In this document: positions 41,752-53,495 of the stretch, in pieces
Position numbering within the stretch: the first letter of the stretch is position 1
How the letters are laid out: each line of letters opens with the position of its first letter
The notes under the pieces: generated by a model
The model's database searches: none
What the model saw: only the letters and a program-made list of their open reading frames with translations
What the model was told of the DNA's origin: nothing
Made by a program: the position numbers and the translations under genes
Origin: Cordilura impudica
Lineage: Eukaryota; Arthropoda; Insecta; Diptera; Scathophagidae
Direction: 5' to 3'
Assembly: GCA_963682025.1 (NCBI GenBank)
Contig: OY821517.1
Coordinates: 23,089,120 to 23,153,119 of the forward strand
Length of the DNA stretch: 64,000 nucleotides

Positions 41752-42625
41752 TTAATCAGTACCGAAATATTTTTGACCAAAATGGTTGGGAGCCACTGGA
41801 TGTAACTCTGAGGTTAATATTTTCAAACGTGGAAAAGCAGATACCACACATTTGGCTGCCATAGGTGTGCAAAAAAGGTTAGATAATATTATACTATTCT
41901 CGGGAACGCCATGTTCCTTTAAAACATTAACGGCCTGAAAAAAGTAATAGTTGAAAAACAATATAAGAATCGATTTGATATAGTCAACAACTTACTTGTA
42001 AAACCGTATTACCAGTGGACATTATGGGATACATAAGTAAAATTTGTCTACGAGAAATGTCATCAGGAAATCGGGCATAAACTACGCGTGCCTCATGTGT
42101 ATCAGAATCAGATTCTACCAGAATCTTACCAATTCTTATAGAACGACAACAGTCTCTAAGACCTTGCTCCATAGCTTCGCCGGATCTTATAATCGAAACA
42201 CCACAATTGCCCGATTGATATTTGAGTCCGTCATAAATAGCACCAGTAGGAGTTTCAACTGAACAATCCGAGTAGGGTAGTTGATTTAAAGACTCTTCAA
42301 TGACTAAACGTATTAAACGATCGGCATAAAATTTAAAATCACTTCGTGTGGTATTTCTAGAAACAAAACAATGACAATAAACATCTTATGACTTGTTTTT
42401 CTTCCAAGCTTACTTATCCCTTATAATGGTGACCAACTCTCCAACTTGGGCATTACATTCTAAAATTTTTAAATTAGGTCCAAAATTTGCAAGTATTTCT
42501 TCAGGTGATGTTATGGGCGGTATGGCTGAGTTATTAACATCGCCAGCATCTTCTTGAATATCATTGGGTTCTTCTGAGTTTGAATTGGCTGATGAACCAT
42601 TTTCTAATGAAGCTGAAGCACACAT
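41752..42625 (-). CDS. Uprt: Uracil phosphoribosyltransferase homologue (UPRT), complete
   Basis: Exons on the minus strand: 42625-42414, 42356-41996 and 41934-41752 (TAA), joined by 57 and 61 bp GT-AG introns, give 251 residues. UPRT enzymes make UMP from uracil and PRPP in the cytosol. The PRPP-binding region LLMYPIMSTGNT (about 177-188) is intact. NCGVSIIRSGEAMEQGLRDC, SIRIGKIL and the terminal HFGQKYFGTD are near-diagnostic for animal UPRT. The N-terminal 50 residues are Ser/Asn/Glu-rich and variable. Animal UPRTs lack the GLGDAGDR-type uracil loop of microbial enzymes, and the end here (HPVAPNHFGQKYFGTD) lacks it too, so catalytic activity is uncertain. No frame damage is seen. Confidence 0.92.
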
Positions 42626-45143
42626 ATTTTAGTTTTGTATTAAATGAAAATGATTTCTATTAACTACTCGTTGTTTATTGCCTATTAAGTACTTGTTTTC
42701 TTTTGTGTTATTGAACTAATGTTTTCTTAAATAAAAAATTGTTTTTTTTTAATTAATTGCAATTAAGTACGTCGGCCGTTGTTTAATTAATAAAATTTTA
42801 AAACGTGACGAACTGATACTATAAATCACTCTTTCACGTACTTTCATTCTTTCTTTTGCTGCATTTTTGTCTTGATGCTGCCAGATTATTATAGTTGAAC
42901 AATTAACCCCTGTTTTACAGAGGTATCAACAGGTGCATAAGTGTATTGCATTGAGTTTTAACCTTGTGTAATAATTGACTAACGTACAGTAAATATATTG
43001 GTAAAGTTCTTTATATTTTGGACTCAAATTAACGTAAATATTTTATATGTGTTGTTTAGTTTGAAAAAATGTATATGCTTCAGACAATAAAAGTACCAAC
43101 AAAGCCGCTTTATGTATTTATGTATGTATTTTTTTTGCCATATTATAAAGCCGCCATTGGCCGAAAGTTAAAAGGGGAAAAATCAATAAGGGCAGTTTTG
43201 ACAAATCTTGCCCTTTAATCATATCTTTTATTAATCATTTCCTTTTAAATCTAATTTAGAAACCAAAACAAAACAATATTTAGAATTTACTATCAATACA
43301 GATTACTATATAGATGTGACAGTTATAACAGCTGTCAAAAACGTAGTCTCGAACCGTATGGCTTTGTTCACTTTGATTTCCCTAACGAAGTGACCAATAG
43401 AGATGAAAAAACACAAAATACATACAGTTGGGTAAGCCAGGGTTGTATTTTTGTAGTTAAACAAAAAAAATTTAGGGTGTCCCGACTGTATAGACCGTGG
43501 TTAATAACTCTCGTTCGGGCAAAATGAAGCCTTTATATATACCAGTGTATTAATAATTTCATATAAAATCCAATTGGCAGCACTCTGAATTAAAAAAATC
43601 AAAACAAAAGAACAAAAAACAATCTTTAGCATCTGTTATTAGCTTTCGTTCTTTTTGAATTTTTATTCTGTAATGCCACTTAACCAAATGGCAGCACAGT
43701 TTTCTCGGTTTTTATTTTGATAAAGAAATAAAAATAGAAATAATCATTTCGATTTTGACGTTTAAACGGTGGAGTTGTGCGAACGTGTGTGAGCATAAAA
43801 TAATATAGAAACCAATTGATGGAAAATTTAGAAAACGGCACATAACAAAAATAACAGAAAAATTAATATAATTTAAGCAAATAAAATATTTTTTAACTTT
43901 GCTCTCTCATTGAGTGTTGTGTGTGCTTGCGTAAAAAATTAACGAAAATATAAATTAGCAAATCATAACAAATGAGAGCATGTAATAAAGTTAAAAACAG
44001 GGTGCTGAAAAGAATTTTGCAATATTAAAAAACAAAAGTTTACAAAGTGATTGTTTTTAAATTAATAAACCAGTGACTAGATAAATTTCACTGGCAAGCT
44101 GTGGCCCTTTTTTTTATTTACATTGAGGCACAAAGTCCATCAACATTTATTTAAATTTGTTGTGAAACAGGGTGTGTATATATTGTTTGTTCATTCTTAA
44201 TTTTAATTATTTAAATTATATAATATTGTTCTTAGCAAAACTATAGAAAGTAGAACATAAAAACAACAACAACATAACATTAACATAATTTTTTCGTGGG
44301 CAACACATTATTTTTTTGTTTGGCTGTTTTCTATTCTATTTTGTTGTTGTTTTTAGTCAACAAAATGTATTGTCCGATAATAAATAAGGAAGAAAACACC
44401 AACGTTGTATGTATGTATGTGGAATAACTAAAGAATAATAATAATAATATTAGATAATTTATTTTAAATTGTCAAAACACAGAGCTAAACGAATAGAAAA
44501 ACTAAAGGCCTATAAATTATGTTAAGTTTACCATAATTTAGCACACATCACGTAGTTACTTCTGTACATTTTATATGTATTATAAGATTATACCGGGTGG
44601 CGAGCTTTCAATTATGAATTCGCAAAATGTTATTACGTATTTAAAGATTTAGAGTGAACTTAACAATTGTAAAATATCATAAACCTGCAAGTAAAAATTG
44701 TAACTTTTGTTAAATGATTATTCGATAAATAGCTAAAATATATATTTAACGATTATTACTGGGTTCATTAAACTACAAAACTGCTATGTCGTCATTAAAC
44801 CAAAGAGTTTTTATATAAATTAAAATCGATTGTTATGTTACTTTTTTTAATGGCAAAATATTAAAAAAAATATGCAATTGAAGTGGAATGTTTTGAAATT
44901 TATGTACAAAAATATGTAACTTCGAGATTAAAATTATTCTGCATCAATTTTTATTTAACCTTGATTGTTATTACGTCCTCTTGATTTTCGTAAATAAAAT
45001 CGTAATTTGTCATCGTATGGGAGAAATGACTTTTGATGATGCATCATAATCAATCAAAATCCAGATTCCCAACATATTGTTAGTTACGTGGCTTTGCATT
45101 TTAGCTTACGACACGCTTTTTATTGTCGCATTAGATCAACAGA
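42626..45143. other. AT-rich intergenic DNA, nothing firmly recognised
   Basis: Contains the UPRT 5' flank, then long AT-rich stretches. The 43.7-44.4 kb part has mixed-complexity text of the sort found in untranslated exons but no supported ORF. No RNA gene or repeat array seen. Confidence 0.4.
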
Positions 45144-45500
45144 TCTATAATATTAATAGACTAGACGATTTCTTGTTACCGATGTTTTGTTCCCGATTTT
45201 GACCAAACGTATATTATTTGAAAGGTATTTCTTTTTAGATTTTCACCAGATTTACAGATTTTTATTTTTTTTTCTTTATTTTGAATAAATTTCATTTAAA
45301 GTTTGCTACTAACACATACATAAAATTATACATATGCTATGTGTGTGTTTATTAAATTTGGTAATATGTTTATTAATCAGTTTGTTTTCTTCATTCACAA
45401 TAATAATAAACCAAAAAAGTGTAGGTTTGTGAATTGGCTAAGTTCAAAAATAAAGTTGCCTAGAAATTGCACTCGAATTTCGAGCGCTGAAATGTGCTAG
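45144..45500 (+). mobile_element. Non-autonomous Helitron, copy 3
   Basis: Starts TCTATAATATTAATAG after A. Ends with the CTCGAATTTCGAG hairpin, 11-12 nt, then CTAG followed by T. 357 bp. It faces copy 4 (46441-46820) across 940 bp of unrecognised DNA. Confidence 0.9.
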
Positions 45501-46440
45501 TATTAATATATACCTGAATTTACGATATCCCAATAAATATTTATTTTTTCAAAAAATAAATAAATAAATTTCTACTAAATTTATATATACAATTTTAAAT
45601 CAACATAGAAAATATGCATAAATCCAATTTGAGTAATTGTTAAATATCTTGACCAATTTTTCTGAAGGCATTTAAATATTCTAAATATACATGTGTCATT
45701 AAACCGAATTAAAAAAATTAATCTAGGTCAATCGATATGAAATAATCACACATAACGCCAGTTAACTAAATTTATTTTGGCTAAAATTTTTTTTGCCTTT
45801 TTTTAGATTTTTAATTTTTTTAACTAAATAATTCGTGAGTGAAATTTCAGAAATTTTAACAATTTTTTTAATTCACAAAAAAAGAATTTGTTAAATGAGC
45901 AACTTATGTTTCAATTTGATGTTATTGTTCAATTTCATTCTAATTAAAAAACAAAAATTTTGTAGAAAAGGGACTTAAATCAATGAAAAATAGAATTTTG
46001 GACCTCATCTTTAAATAGGGACTCTTGCTTTTGTGGTTTTTGAAAAGTGAAAAATCTCTAAAAACTCATTGAGGTGATCTAGAATAAATTGCGTTTGGCC
46101 TAAAGTTCTAAACACACAACAATCAGGGTCTCATTAAAAACGTATTGATAAAGACTTTAGAATGACATTTACTTAATTGCAGCCACCAAAGACTTGATCA
46201 TAATTTTTGCACCCAAATTCTCAAAAATGGTTAGTGATATATATATGGATTAATCTCACTTTTTTCATATTATTTTTTATCACATCTCGGAATATACAGA
46301 AACAAAAATCTCAGGAAAACGGCTCAAGAAAAATTCTAGGAATATCGGAGTCAGAAGAAAGATACAGAATAAACCTATTAACCAAAGTAATAACATAATT
46401 TCTAAAAAAAAAGTCGATAAGCTCACATATTAATATGTAA
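45501..46440. other. Unclassified DNA between two inverted Helitrons
   Basis: AT-rich. The 63-codon frame at 46207 has no recognisable features. Because the flanking Helitron 3' ends point at each other, this is not a normal captured segment. Confidence 0.4.
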
Positions 46441-46820
46441 CTAGCAGATTCCAGCCCTCGAAATTCGAGCGCAAATTCTAGGAAATTTTATTTTTTCATT
46501 AAATAAGGACACTAAAAGTATGCTAATCAATTATAGCCAATTCACAAATCAACACAAAAAACAAACTCATTTTTATTACAAACACATTAACAAATTGAAT
46601 AAACACACACATAGCATTGTATAATTTAATGTATGTGTTAGTAGCAACTTTAAATGCAATTTACTCAAAATAAAGGAAAAAATTAAAAAAAAATCTGTAA
46701 ATCTGCAAAATGGCTAAAAAGAAATACCTTTCAAATAATAAACGTTTGGTCAAAATCGGGATAAAACGGTAGAACAAAACATCAGTCACAAGAAATCGCC
46801 TAGCCTGTTAATATTATAGA
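46441..46820 (-). mobile_element. Non-autonomous Helitron, copy 4
   Basis: CTAG at 46441, hairpin CTCGAAATTCGAG, TC start at 46819-46820 with A outside it. 380 bp, close to copy 1 in the AAATTTTATTTTTTCATTAAATA segment that copies 2, 3 and 5 lack, so two subtypes exist. Confidence 0.9.
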
Positions 46821-46959
46821 TTACGCTCATCAGTGACTTACTGATTGAGTCTGTAAGCCTGTATGTTTAATATTTAATTTCATAAAATTATTACTCATAC
46901 GTCTGAGTATAATTATAAAAACTGGTATTGTATTTACCATTAAAAAGGTGTATTTTCTT

Positions 46960-47845
46960 AAATACATAACCTTAAAAAGTACATTTTCTTACCAGAGTGC
47001 ATTTTCTTAAAAAAGCCTTGTTTAAAAAGAACCTTCTTTTCAAAACAGAACGCTTTCTTGATTTTTCATTTTCTAAAAAAAAAAAAAAATACATTTTCTT
47101 TAAAAAGACTTTTCTTTAAAATGTATTTTTTTTAAAGTAACTTTTCTTAAAAAATTCATTTTCTTAAAAAAAGTACCTTTCCTTAAAAAAATATCTTTCC
47201 TTAAAAAATTACCCTTTCTTAACAAGTACCATTTCTTACAAAAGTACATTTTTTTAAAAAAAAGTACTTCTCTCAAAAAAGTACCTTTTCTTAAAAAGAA
47301 AATTTTCTTAAAAATATCGTTTTCTTTAAAAAGTTTATTTTCTTTCAAAAATTAATTGTCTTCAAAAATATCTTTTCTTAGAAAAGTATCATTGTATTTT
47401 TACTTTAAAAAGTAACTTTTCTTAAAAAGTAAATTTTTTCAAAAATGTAAATTTTCTTAAAAAGTAAATTTTTTTAAAAATGTAAATTTTCTTTAAAAAT
47501 TTCCTCTTCTAAAAAAGTACCTTTTCTTAAAAAGTAATTTTTCTTACAAAATTATCTTTAAAAAAAGTAAATTTATTTTGTTAAATAAGTACATTTTCTT
47601 ATTAAAGCATCTTTTCTTAAAAAAGTACCTCTAAAAAGTAACCTATCTTAAAAAGTACTTTCATTAAAAAAGTAAATTTTCTTGCAAAAATACCTTTGTT
47701 CAAAAAAGTACCTTTTCTTAAAAAGTACTTTTTCTTAAAAAGTACATTTTCTTAAAAAATAACCTTTTCTCGAAAAAGTAAATTTTCCTGAAAAAACACA
47801 TTTTCCTGAAAAAGTATTTTTTTCTTAAAAAAGTATTTTTTCTTA
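46960..47845. repeat. AT satellite array, TTTTCTTAAAAAAGTACC type
   Basis: About 890 bp of imperfect 16-20 bp units such as TTTCTTAAAAAAGTACC and TTTTCTTAAAAAGTAAA. Other arrays: 48206-48282, 50240-50480, 55330-55530, 57846-57930, 58557-59070. The 82-codon minus frame in it is repeat-encoded. Confidence 0.9.
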
Positions 47846-48205
47846 AATAATCTAACCCATAAAAACAAAGCTTTTATTTAAACTCATTCTTTCCTTATGG
47901 ATATGAGTTTTGAATCTCTCCGTAACTGTACGTGATTTTGCGTGACTATTTTAAAATTAATCTTTGGTCACAACAAGTCCATGGACCAAGTTTCAGATTG
48001 ACTGGATGAGGGGAAATGGGGTTTAAATCACTCCGTGACCGTGCGTGATTATGCGTGACTGTGCGTGACTACCCCAAAATTAATCTATAGTCACAACAAG
48101 ACTATGGGTCAAGTTTCAGATCAATTGGATGAGGGGAAATGGGGTTGCCCCATGGCAGACAGACAGACAAACAGAGAGTATGAGTTAAAAGAAAGAGTTT
48201 AAAAA
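47846..48205 (+). repeat. Composite repeat copy inside the satellite
   Basis: Begins AATAATCTAACCCATAAAAA, then AACTCATTCTTTCCTTATG. It contains CGTGACTGTGCGTGACT-type subrepeats and two larger units (ACTATGGGTCAAGTTTCAGA type), and ends GAGTTAAAAGAAAGAGTTT. Satellite flanks it on both sides. Confidence 0.85.
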
Positions 48206-48283
48206 GTGTCTTTTCTTATAAAAGTATTCTTTCTTAAAAAAGTGTCTTTTCTTATAAAAGTATTCTTTCTTAAAAAAGTATGT

Positions 48284-49189
48284 TTTATTTCTCTCACTAT
48301 TTATGAAATTGCAGTTGTTAATTACATTACCCATATTTTTCCTATATGGAGCACATTTCGGACAATTAGACCGATAATACCCAGGTTCACCACATTTATG
48401 ACATTTAATTGTTTCTTTAACAATTTCTGTTGATTGTTCCTGCTCCCTATACACTTGTAGTTTCCTACATACCTCAATAGCATGATTCTTAGAACGGCAA
48501 AATTGACATCTTTTAAATTTTGAATCTTGATTATCATTATTCAAACTTTGATCTAATTTAAGTTGCGCCTCGTAAATACGAGCTTTAATCGTAAGATCAG
48601 AAAAATTATTTATCTCATAACGTTTTATCGTCTTTTGCACATCAATACGAAGTAATCCATAAATCATGTCTAATTGATCATCCACAGTTAATCTTTGAGA
48701 AGGAAGTTGAGCAAAAAGAGCTCTTTTTCGACCTACAAACATGTCTGTTGATTCTCCTATCTTCTGAGGATTATTAAATATAGCCTGATAAATTTCATAT
48801 GGCTGTTGCGATGGAGCAAAGTGGTCTCGTAATCGTTTTATAGCGGTTTCCCAGCTGTTTATTTCAAAAGCGATTCCCGAGAACCAAATTGCAGCATATC
48901 CGCGAAACAAAAGAGGTAATTCCTTCAAAGCTATGTCATTTGGTACACGTTTAACTTCTTTATAAATAATGAGATTAGATAAAAAATTTTCTAAAATATT
49001 CCTATCAAATTCCCCGTTAAATCTTTCTGAAAAACCAACTAAAGTTTCAACGTTTACTCTTTCATGAAATAAACTTTGAAATTGGGTATCAGAAAAAGTA
49101 ACAGAATGAATAGAAGGGGTAGTCACAGGATTGCCTGGAGCACTACCAACTTCCAAACTTGGTGAAACCGATCTTCGCAGGCGAGGCAT
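48284..49189 (-). CDS. LTR-retrotransposon Gag, C-terminus replaced by satellite
   Basis: Gag proteins form the particle that packages element RNA. The frame from 49189 gives a capsid-like region (VGFSERFNGEFDRNILENFL ... FRGYAAIWFSG ... ALFAQLPSQRLTVDDQ) typical of Ty3/gypsy-type Gag. One good zinc knuckle follows, C228-x2-C231-x4-H236-x4-C241. A second has tyrosine in place of histidine (C263, C266, Y271, C276). After residue about 302 the frame runs into the AT satellite, which codes 32 more residues of YFFKK/YKKRHF type to a stop at 48185. No protease, RT or integrase remains. A primer-binding site lies 520 bp upstream. Confidence 0.8.
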
Positions 49190-49707
49190 TGCAATGTAAA
49201 AATCAAATAAAACTTACAGTTTATTTATATAATTTTAATTATAAACTGGAGCCAATGGGAGAATCCACACAATACACAGCAAATAATCAGCAACGAAATT
49301 ATAATATTTGGATAATCCTGGATATTCCACGGGAAACCACAATAAAGTTTAATTTATATAATTGTTGAAAATATTGCAATAATCTTGGGTATTTCCAATG
49401 AAAACGAAGCCAATATCCAATAAAAGGATATTCAAATATTTCCTGGCAAAGGCACAACTAGATATTGAATTCTTGAGTAATTCAAAAGGAATCCAAACTG
49501 CTTTTAAACATGAATCCAAGGTATGATTCAGGAACTCTTGAAAAACTAATAGTTCACCAACAACCCAGGATAGAATACAACCTCCAAATATCTGGATGGC
49601 AAACCCGAAGAAATAAAGTCCAACCAGGATATGTCCGGATAACAGACACAAAATAATATATAAAATATTTATTTTTTAATACCAGGATACGACTGGATAA
49701 AAAAATT

Positions 49708-49721
49708 CACGTTGGGCGCCA
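49708..49721 (-). other. Primer-binding site of the Gag-bearing element
   Basis: On the minus strand TGGCGCCCAACGTG, the form used by gypsy-group elements primed with tRNA-Lys. It marks the boundary between the 5' LTR (to the right, from about 49722, with AATAAAGAAAC polyadenylation-like text) and the leader of the Gag gene. The outer LTR edge could not be located. Confidence 0.65.
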
Positions 49722-49989
49722 ATAAGAAAGTCTTGTTTCTTTATTGTTTTCAAAATCAATTCTGACTAAATTTATTTATATAATTTTCTTTTATATCAAA
49801 ATGAGAAATCAAATGATATTTGATTATATTTTTAAAATATTAACAAAGTATTTTATAACAGTTTCGAAATATGAAATATGGGACTTCTACATTAAATGTA
49901 AGAATCCCACATGTTTTATTAAAAAAAAAATGAAACGGAGTTGCCCCATAATATTTATGTGAACAAATGAAATATTTCAGAGAAGTACA

Positions 49990-50165
49990 ACCATATGGAC
50001 GAAGAAATGCAGACGATTTTCGAATTCAAAGGGTTATGACAACGTACATGCAGGGAGTACTTTTTCCAACGGGTTTAAACTATTTAATGCTCTACCAAAT
50101 AACATAAAACTAGAAAGAGCTAACAATGTATTTAGAAAAAATGTGTAAATTTTATCAGATGCAAT
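49990..50165 (+). pseudogene. C-terminal scrap of a non-LTR reverse transcriptase ORF
   Basis: The plus frame reads GFKLFNALPNNIKLERANNVF, a familiar C-terminal segment of CR1/Jockey-group ORF2 proteins (LFNxLP). It breaks off at the satellite. Too short for clade placement. Confidence 0.5.
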
Positions 50166-50239
50166 ACAATTTTATAGAACTTGCAACAAATTTTGTTGTA
50201 GAATTTTGAGTAGAGTATTTTTAATGCTAATAAAATAAT

Positions 50240-50480
50240 ATAAAAAAGTAACTTTTTCCAAACGTACCTTTTCTTAAAAATTACCTTTTCTCAAAACGTA
50301 CCTTTTCTTAAAAATTACCTTTTCTCAAAACGTACCTTTTCTAAAAAATTGCGTTTCTAAAAAAGTACATTTCCTAAAAAAGTAAATTTTCCTAAAAAAG
50401 TACATTTTCTTAAAAAAGTACTTTACTTAAAAAAATACATTGTCTTAAAAATGTACATTATATTAAAAAGTACCTTTTGA
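50240..50480. repeat. AT satellite array
   Basis: Units CCTTTTCTTAAAAATTA, TTTTCTCAAAACGTACC and AAAAAAGTACATTTTC. Same family as 46960-47845. Confidence 0.85.
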
Positions 50481-51407
50481 AAGCTTTAAGTTATTATCGG
50501 TTAATCACATTTTGTGCTTGAGTTGGTAACTAAATCTTATATGAAAAATATATATCTGTACAGGCGATATTTTTTAATAAATAAGAAAAGATGTAATAAA
50601 AAATTGATTTCCATGAAATTTTTACAAAAATAAACTATCATTATATTTATGATAAGAAATGTAGTGTAAGAGTTGATAACCGACCCTACAAAATTTTCAT
50701 TATCTCATTAGTATTTCATTATCTTTGAACTATTTAAACTGTTTAAACATACAGGTAGATTTAACTTATTACTTCATTAAGACTATAAAGGAATGAACTA
50801 TTAATAGACATTAATCCTACCCCCTATTCCCATGAACTAAACACAGTAGTTGACATAATCTATAGTCACGTATGCCATGTGTGTATTTCTAGTTATGCAT
50901 CTTTCTCTAGAGTACAAAGTCCAAACGACTTGTTATTGTTTTTTAAATTTTATTTTATTTACTTTTTTTTTGTTTTTCGTTCATTTCTTTAAACTGGTTC
51001 TAAAAAAAAACTTAGAAATATGGCCAAAATAAAAGTGTAATCAGAGCAAATTCTGTTTTTGTTACTTGTATTAATTATCACCTTGTTGTTTGTTATTGTT
51101 TATTACATTTGTTACCCGTGTCTTCAAAGTAAAACAAAAATGTAACAACATTGATATTAGCTAATGTTGTTGTTTGTAAAAAAATATTGTAATCAAAACT
51201 TGTTTATTACCTTTTATGCATTTGCCGGTACTTGTTTGATTATAACCTATTCATACTGCGTCTTTTTTTTTGAAGCCGTTCTAGTTCAAACACTTTATGG
51301 ATGATCGTATCAGAACTTTGAAAGAAAAAGATGTATTTTTGATTGATATAAAATCAATAGTTTGTGATTTTAAAAACTCATCTAAAATTATTTGAGTTAA
51401 TTAATGA
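50481..51407. other. AT-rich spacer, nothing recognised
   Basis: No ORF or RNA gene. Some TTGTTGTTTGT-rich patches near 51.1 kb. Confidence 0.35.
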
Positions 51408-51990
51408 AATAATCTAACCCACAAAAACAAAGTTTTTATTGAAACTCTTTCTTTCCTTATGCATATGAGTTTTGAATCTCTCCGTGACTGTGCGTGACTT
51501 TGCGTGACTATTTTAAAATTAATCTTTGATCGCAAGTCTATGGACAAAGTTTCAGATCGATCGGATGAGGAGAAATGGGGTTTAAATCACTCCGTGACTA
51601 TGCGTGACTATGTTAAAGTTAATCTTTTTTCACAGCAAGTCTATCGACCAAGTTTCAGATCGATCGGATAAGGGGAAATGGGTTTTAAATCGCTCCGTGA
51701 CTGTGCGTGACCATGCGTCACTGTGCGTGATTAAGTCAAAATTAATCTTTTTTTTCACAGCAAATGTATGGACCAAGTTTCAGATCGATCGGATGAGGGG
51801 AAATGACATTTAGATCACTCCGTGACTGTGCTTGACTATGCGTGGCTGTGCGTGACTACCCCAAAATTAATCTGTAGTCACAACAAGACTATGGGACAAG
51901 TTTCAGATCAATTGGATAAGGGGGAATGGGGTTGCCCCACGACAGACAGACAGACAGAGAGTATGAGTTAAAAGAAAGAGTTTAAAAATC
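51408..51990 (+). repeat. Composite repeat, most complete plus-strand copy
   Basis: Starts AATCTAACCCACAAAAACAA and ends GAGTTAAAAGAAAGAGTTT. In between are four units of about 105-125 bp, each with GGACCAAGTTTCAGATCGAT, GGATGAGGGGAAATG, CACTCCGTGACTGTGCGTGA and AAAATTAATCTTTTTTCACA. Short terminal similarity (AAACTCTTTCTTT in opposite orientation) suggests loose TIRs. Non-coding. Confidence 0.85.
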
Positions 51991-52028
51991 ACCAAAACAA
52001 CCAGATATCTTTATATAATAAACATTAT

Positions 52029-52189
52029 ATGTGACCTTCTCCGAGAAAAGGGACCTAGTGTGTCAAAAAACGGGTTGTGTCAAAAACGGTGGATTCTGGT
52101 ACCTAAAAGGGTGTAGAAACTTTAAATGCGTTTTTTTCTCAAAACTTAATTTTCACACACTAGGTCCCTTTTCTCGGAGAAGGTCACAT
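52029..52189. mobile_element. MITE, 161 bp, 35 bp perfect TIRs, 14 bp direct repeats
   Basis: Both ends read ATGTGACCTTCTCCGAGAAA then AGGGACCTAGTGTGT, perfect over 35 bp. ATAATAAACATTAT occurs directly on each side (52015-52028, 52190-52203). The flanking repeat is itself an imperfect palindrome (ATAAT...ATTAT). The interior is only about 90 bp. Confidence 0.9.
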
Positions 52190-52799
52190 ATAATAAACAT
52201 TATCGGCCGTATTTATAATGAAAACTTATGCAGTATCTAGCATGAGTATTAATTATAATGCACTTGCTGCTGCGTTTGCTAAACTCAGATCAACAACCTT
52301 TCAAACACTGACTAAGTGTGTTAAAACAGCTGATGTGTGTCAAATTAAACAAAACAAAATATATAAATTATTTTTAAGTACGAAGAAACATTTTTTTTTA
52401 CATAATTTTCAAATTAAAATAATTTTGTCGTAAACTTAACACTTGTAAATATAAATTTAAAAAAAGATGGAGTGAAATCACACAAATTGAAATATTTTTG
52501 ATTTTCACTATATCAGGTTGCATTAATGCAAAAAATATGGTTGCATTACAAATTTCAGAGTTGTTTTTAAAGCTATTAGATGACAACAAAAAATTGATTA
52601 TGAATAACTATGTGCTAACTAAAAACTAAGGCTAATCTGTTAACTATTAAGAACCTCGTTGAGCGCGACATGTAAACAGCAGCTAACTTTTCAATATGAA
52701 TTCGGAGGTATATAAAGATATTTATAAAAATTGTATATTTCAATTATTTTGCTACAAAATTTAAAACAAAAATTACTTTTAACATATTGTTTAGTATAT

Positions 52800-53480
52800 C
52801 GAAGGCTTCATGCTGGATCCAATTTTTCTGATTCTACGTTATTTTGCCAGTGGATTCAATTTGTTAAAAATTACACATGCAGTGAGTTACAACACAATGG
52901 AAACTTTTGTAAAATTTTTGATGAAGTGTGTTTTGGATCTTTGTCATGTTGGAATTTCCAGACCAGGGTCATATTTTCCTCTGCGTATGGATACATTTCG
53001 TCATTTAGAGTTTGCCTGTATCTTTTACTATATGAATTGGGCCCATTCATTGATCCGAAAAGCAACCCCATGTCTTAATATTGCCACCGCCAAACTTAAA
53101 AGTTTTATTTAGGTTGTCTCTTTCCCTTTGGTCGTCATACAAACGTTTTTAGCCTTTTAAATTAAACTTGTATTCATCTGAAAAGAGAACAGTATTCCAA
53201 TTGGGTCTTGACCAGTTCATGTGTTCTTTAACAAAATTTATGCGAGCCAGAAGATTATTCTCTGATATCAGTGGTTTCTTTACAGGACGATAACAACTAA
53301 GATCAGTCCCAATTGCTCGTCGGGAAACAGTTCGAGCACATATTTTTAGTTTCAGATTGTTAATGACCTCTTTAGGTAGCATTTAGGACATTTTTCAACT
53401 CTCTTGCTATTAAATTATCCTGTCTTTGACTCGTTTTATGGTGCCTGCCACCTAAATGTTGAGTCATCACCGTAACTATT
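52800..53480 (-). pseudogene. Tc1-like transposase relic
   Basis: From 53480 leftwards the minus frames read GGRHHKTSQRQDNLIAREL, KICARTVSRRAIG, KKPLISENNLLARINFVKEH and NTVLFSDEYKFNL (first catalytic aspartate). After a frameshift come TFKFGGGNIKTWGCFS and WKFQHDKDPKHTSSKIL (second aspartate). The order matches Tc1 transposases. The third acidic region is not found before 52800. It is non-functional. No TIRs were identified, and the right end abuts the composite repeat. Confidence 0.85.
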
Positions 53481-53495
53481 TCAAATATTTATTGA

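Noticed and set aside
47100..47348. 82-codon minus frame of KENxxFKKxxFLRK type
   Set aside because: Encoded entirely by the AT satellite; periodicity, not a gene.
52731..53112. Two overlapping plus-strand frames of 100 and 115 codons (IFLILRYFASGFNLL...), apparently spliced to an upstream ATG
   Set aside because: They lie antisense to a recognisable Tc1 transposase relic (DPKHTS and GGGNIKTWGC motifs on the minus strand), so they are shadows.
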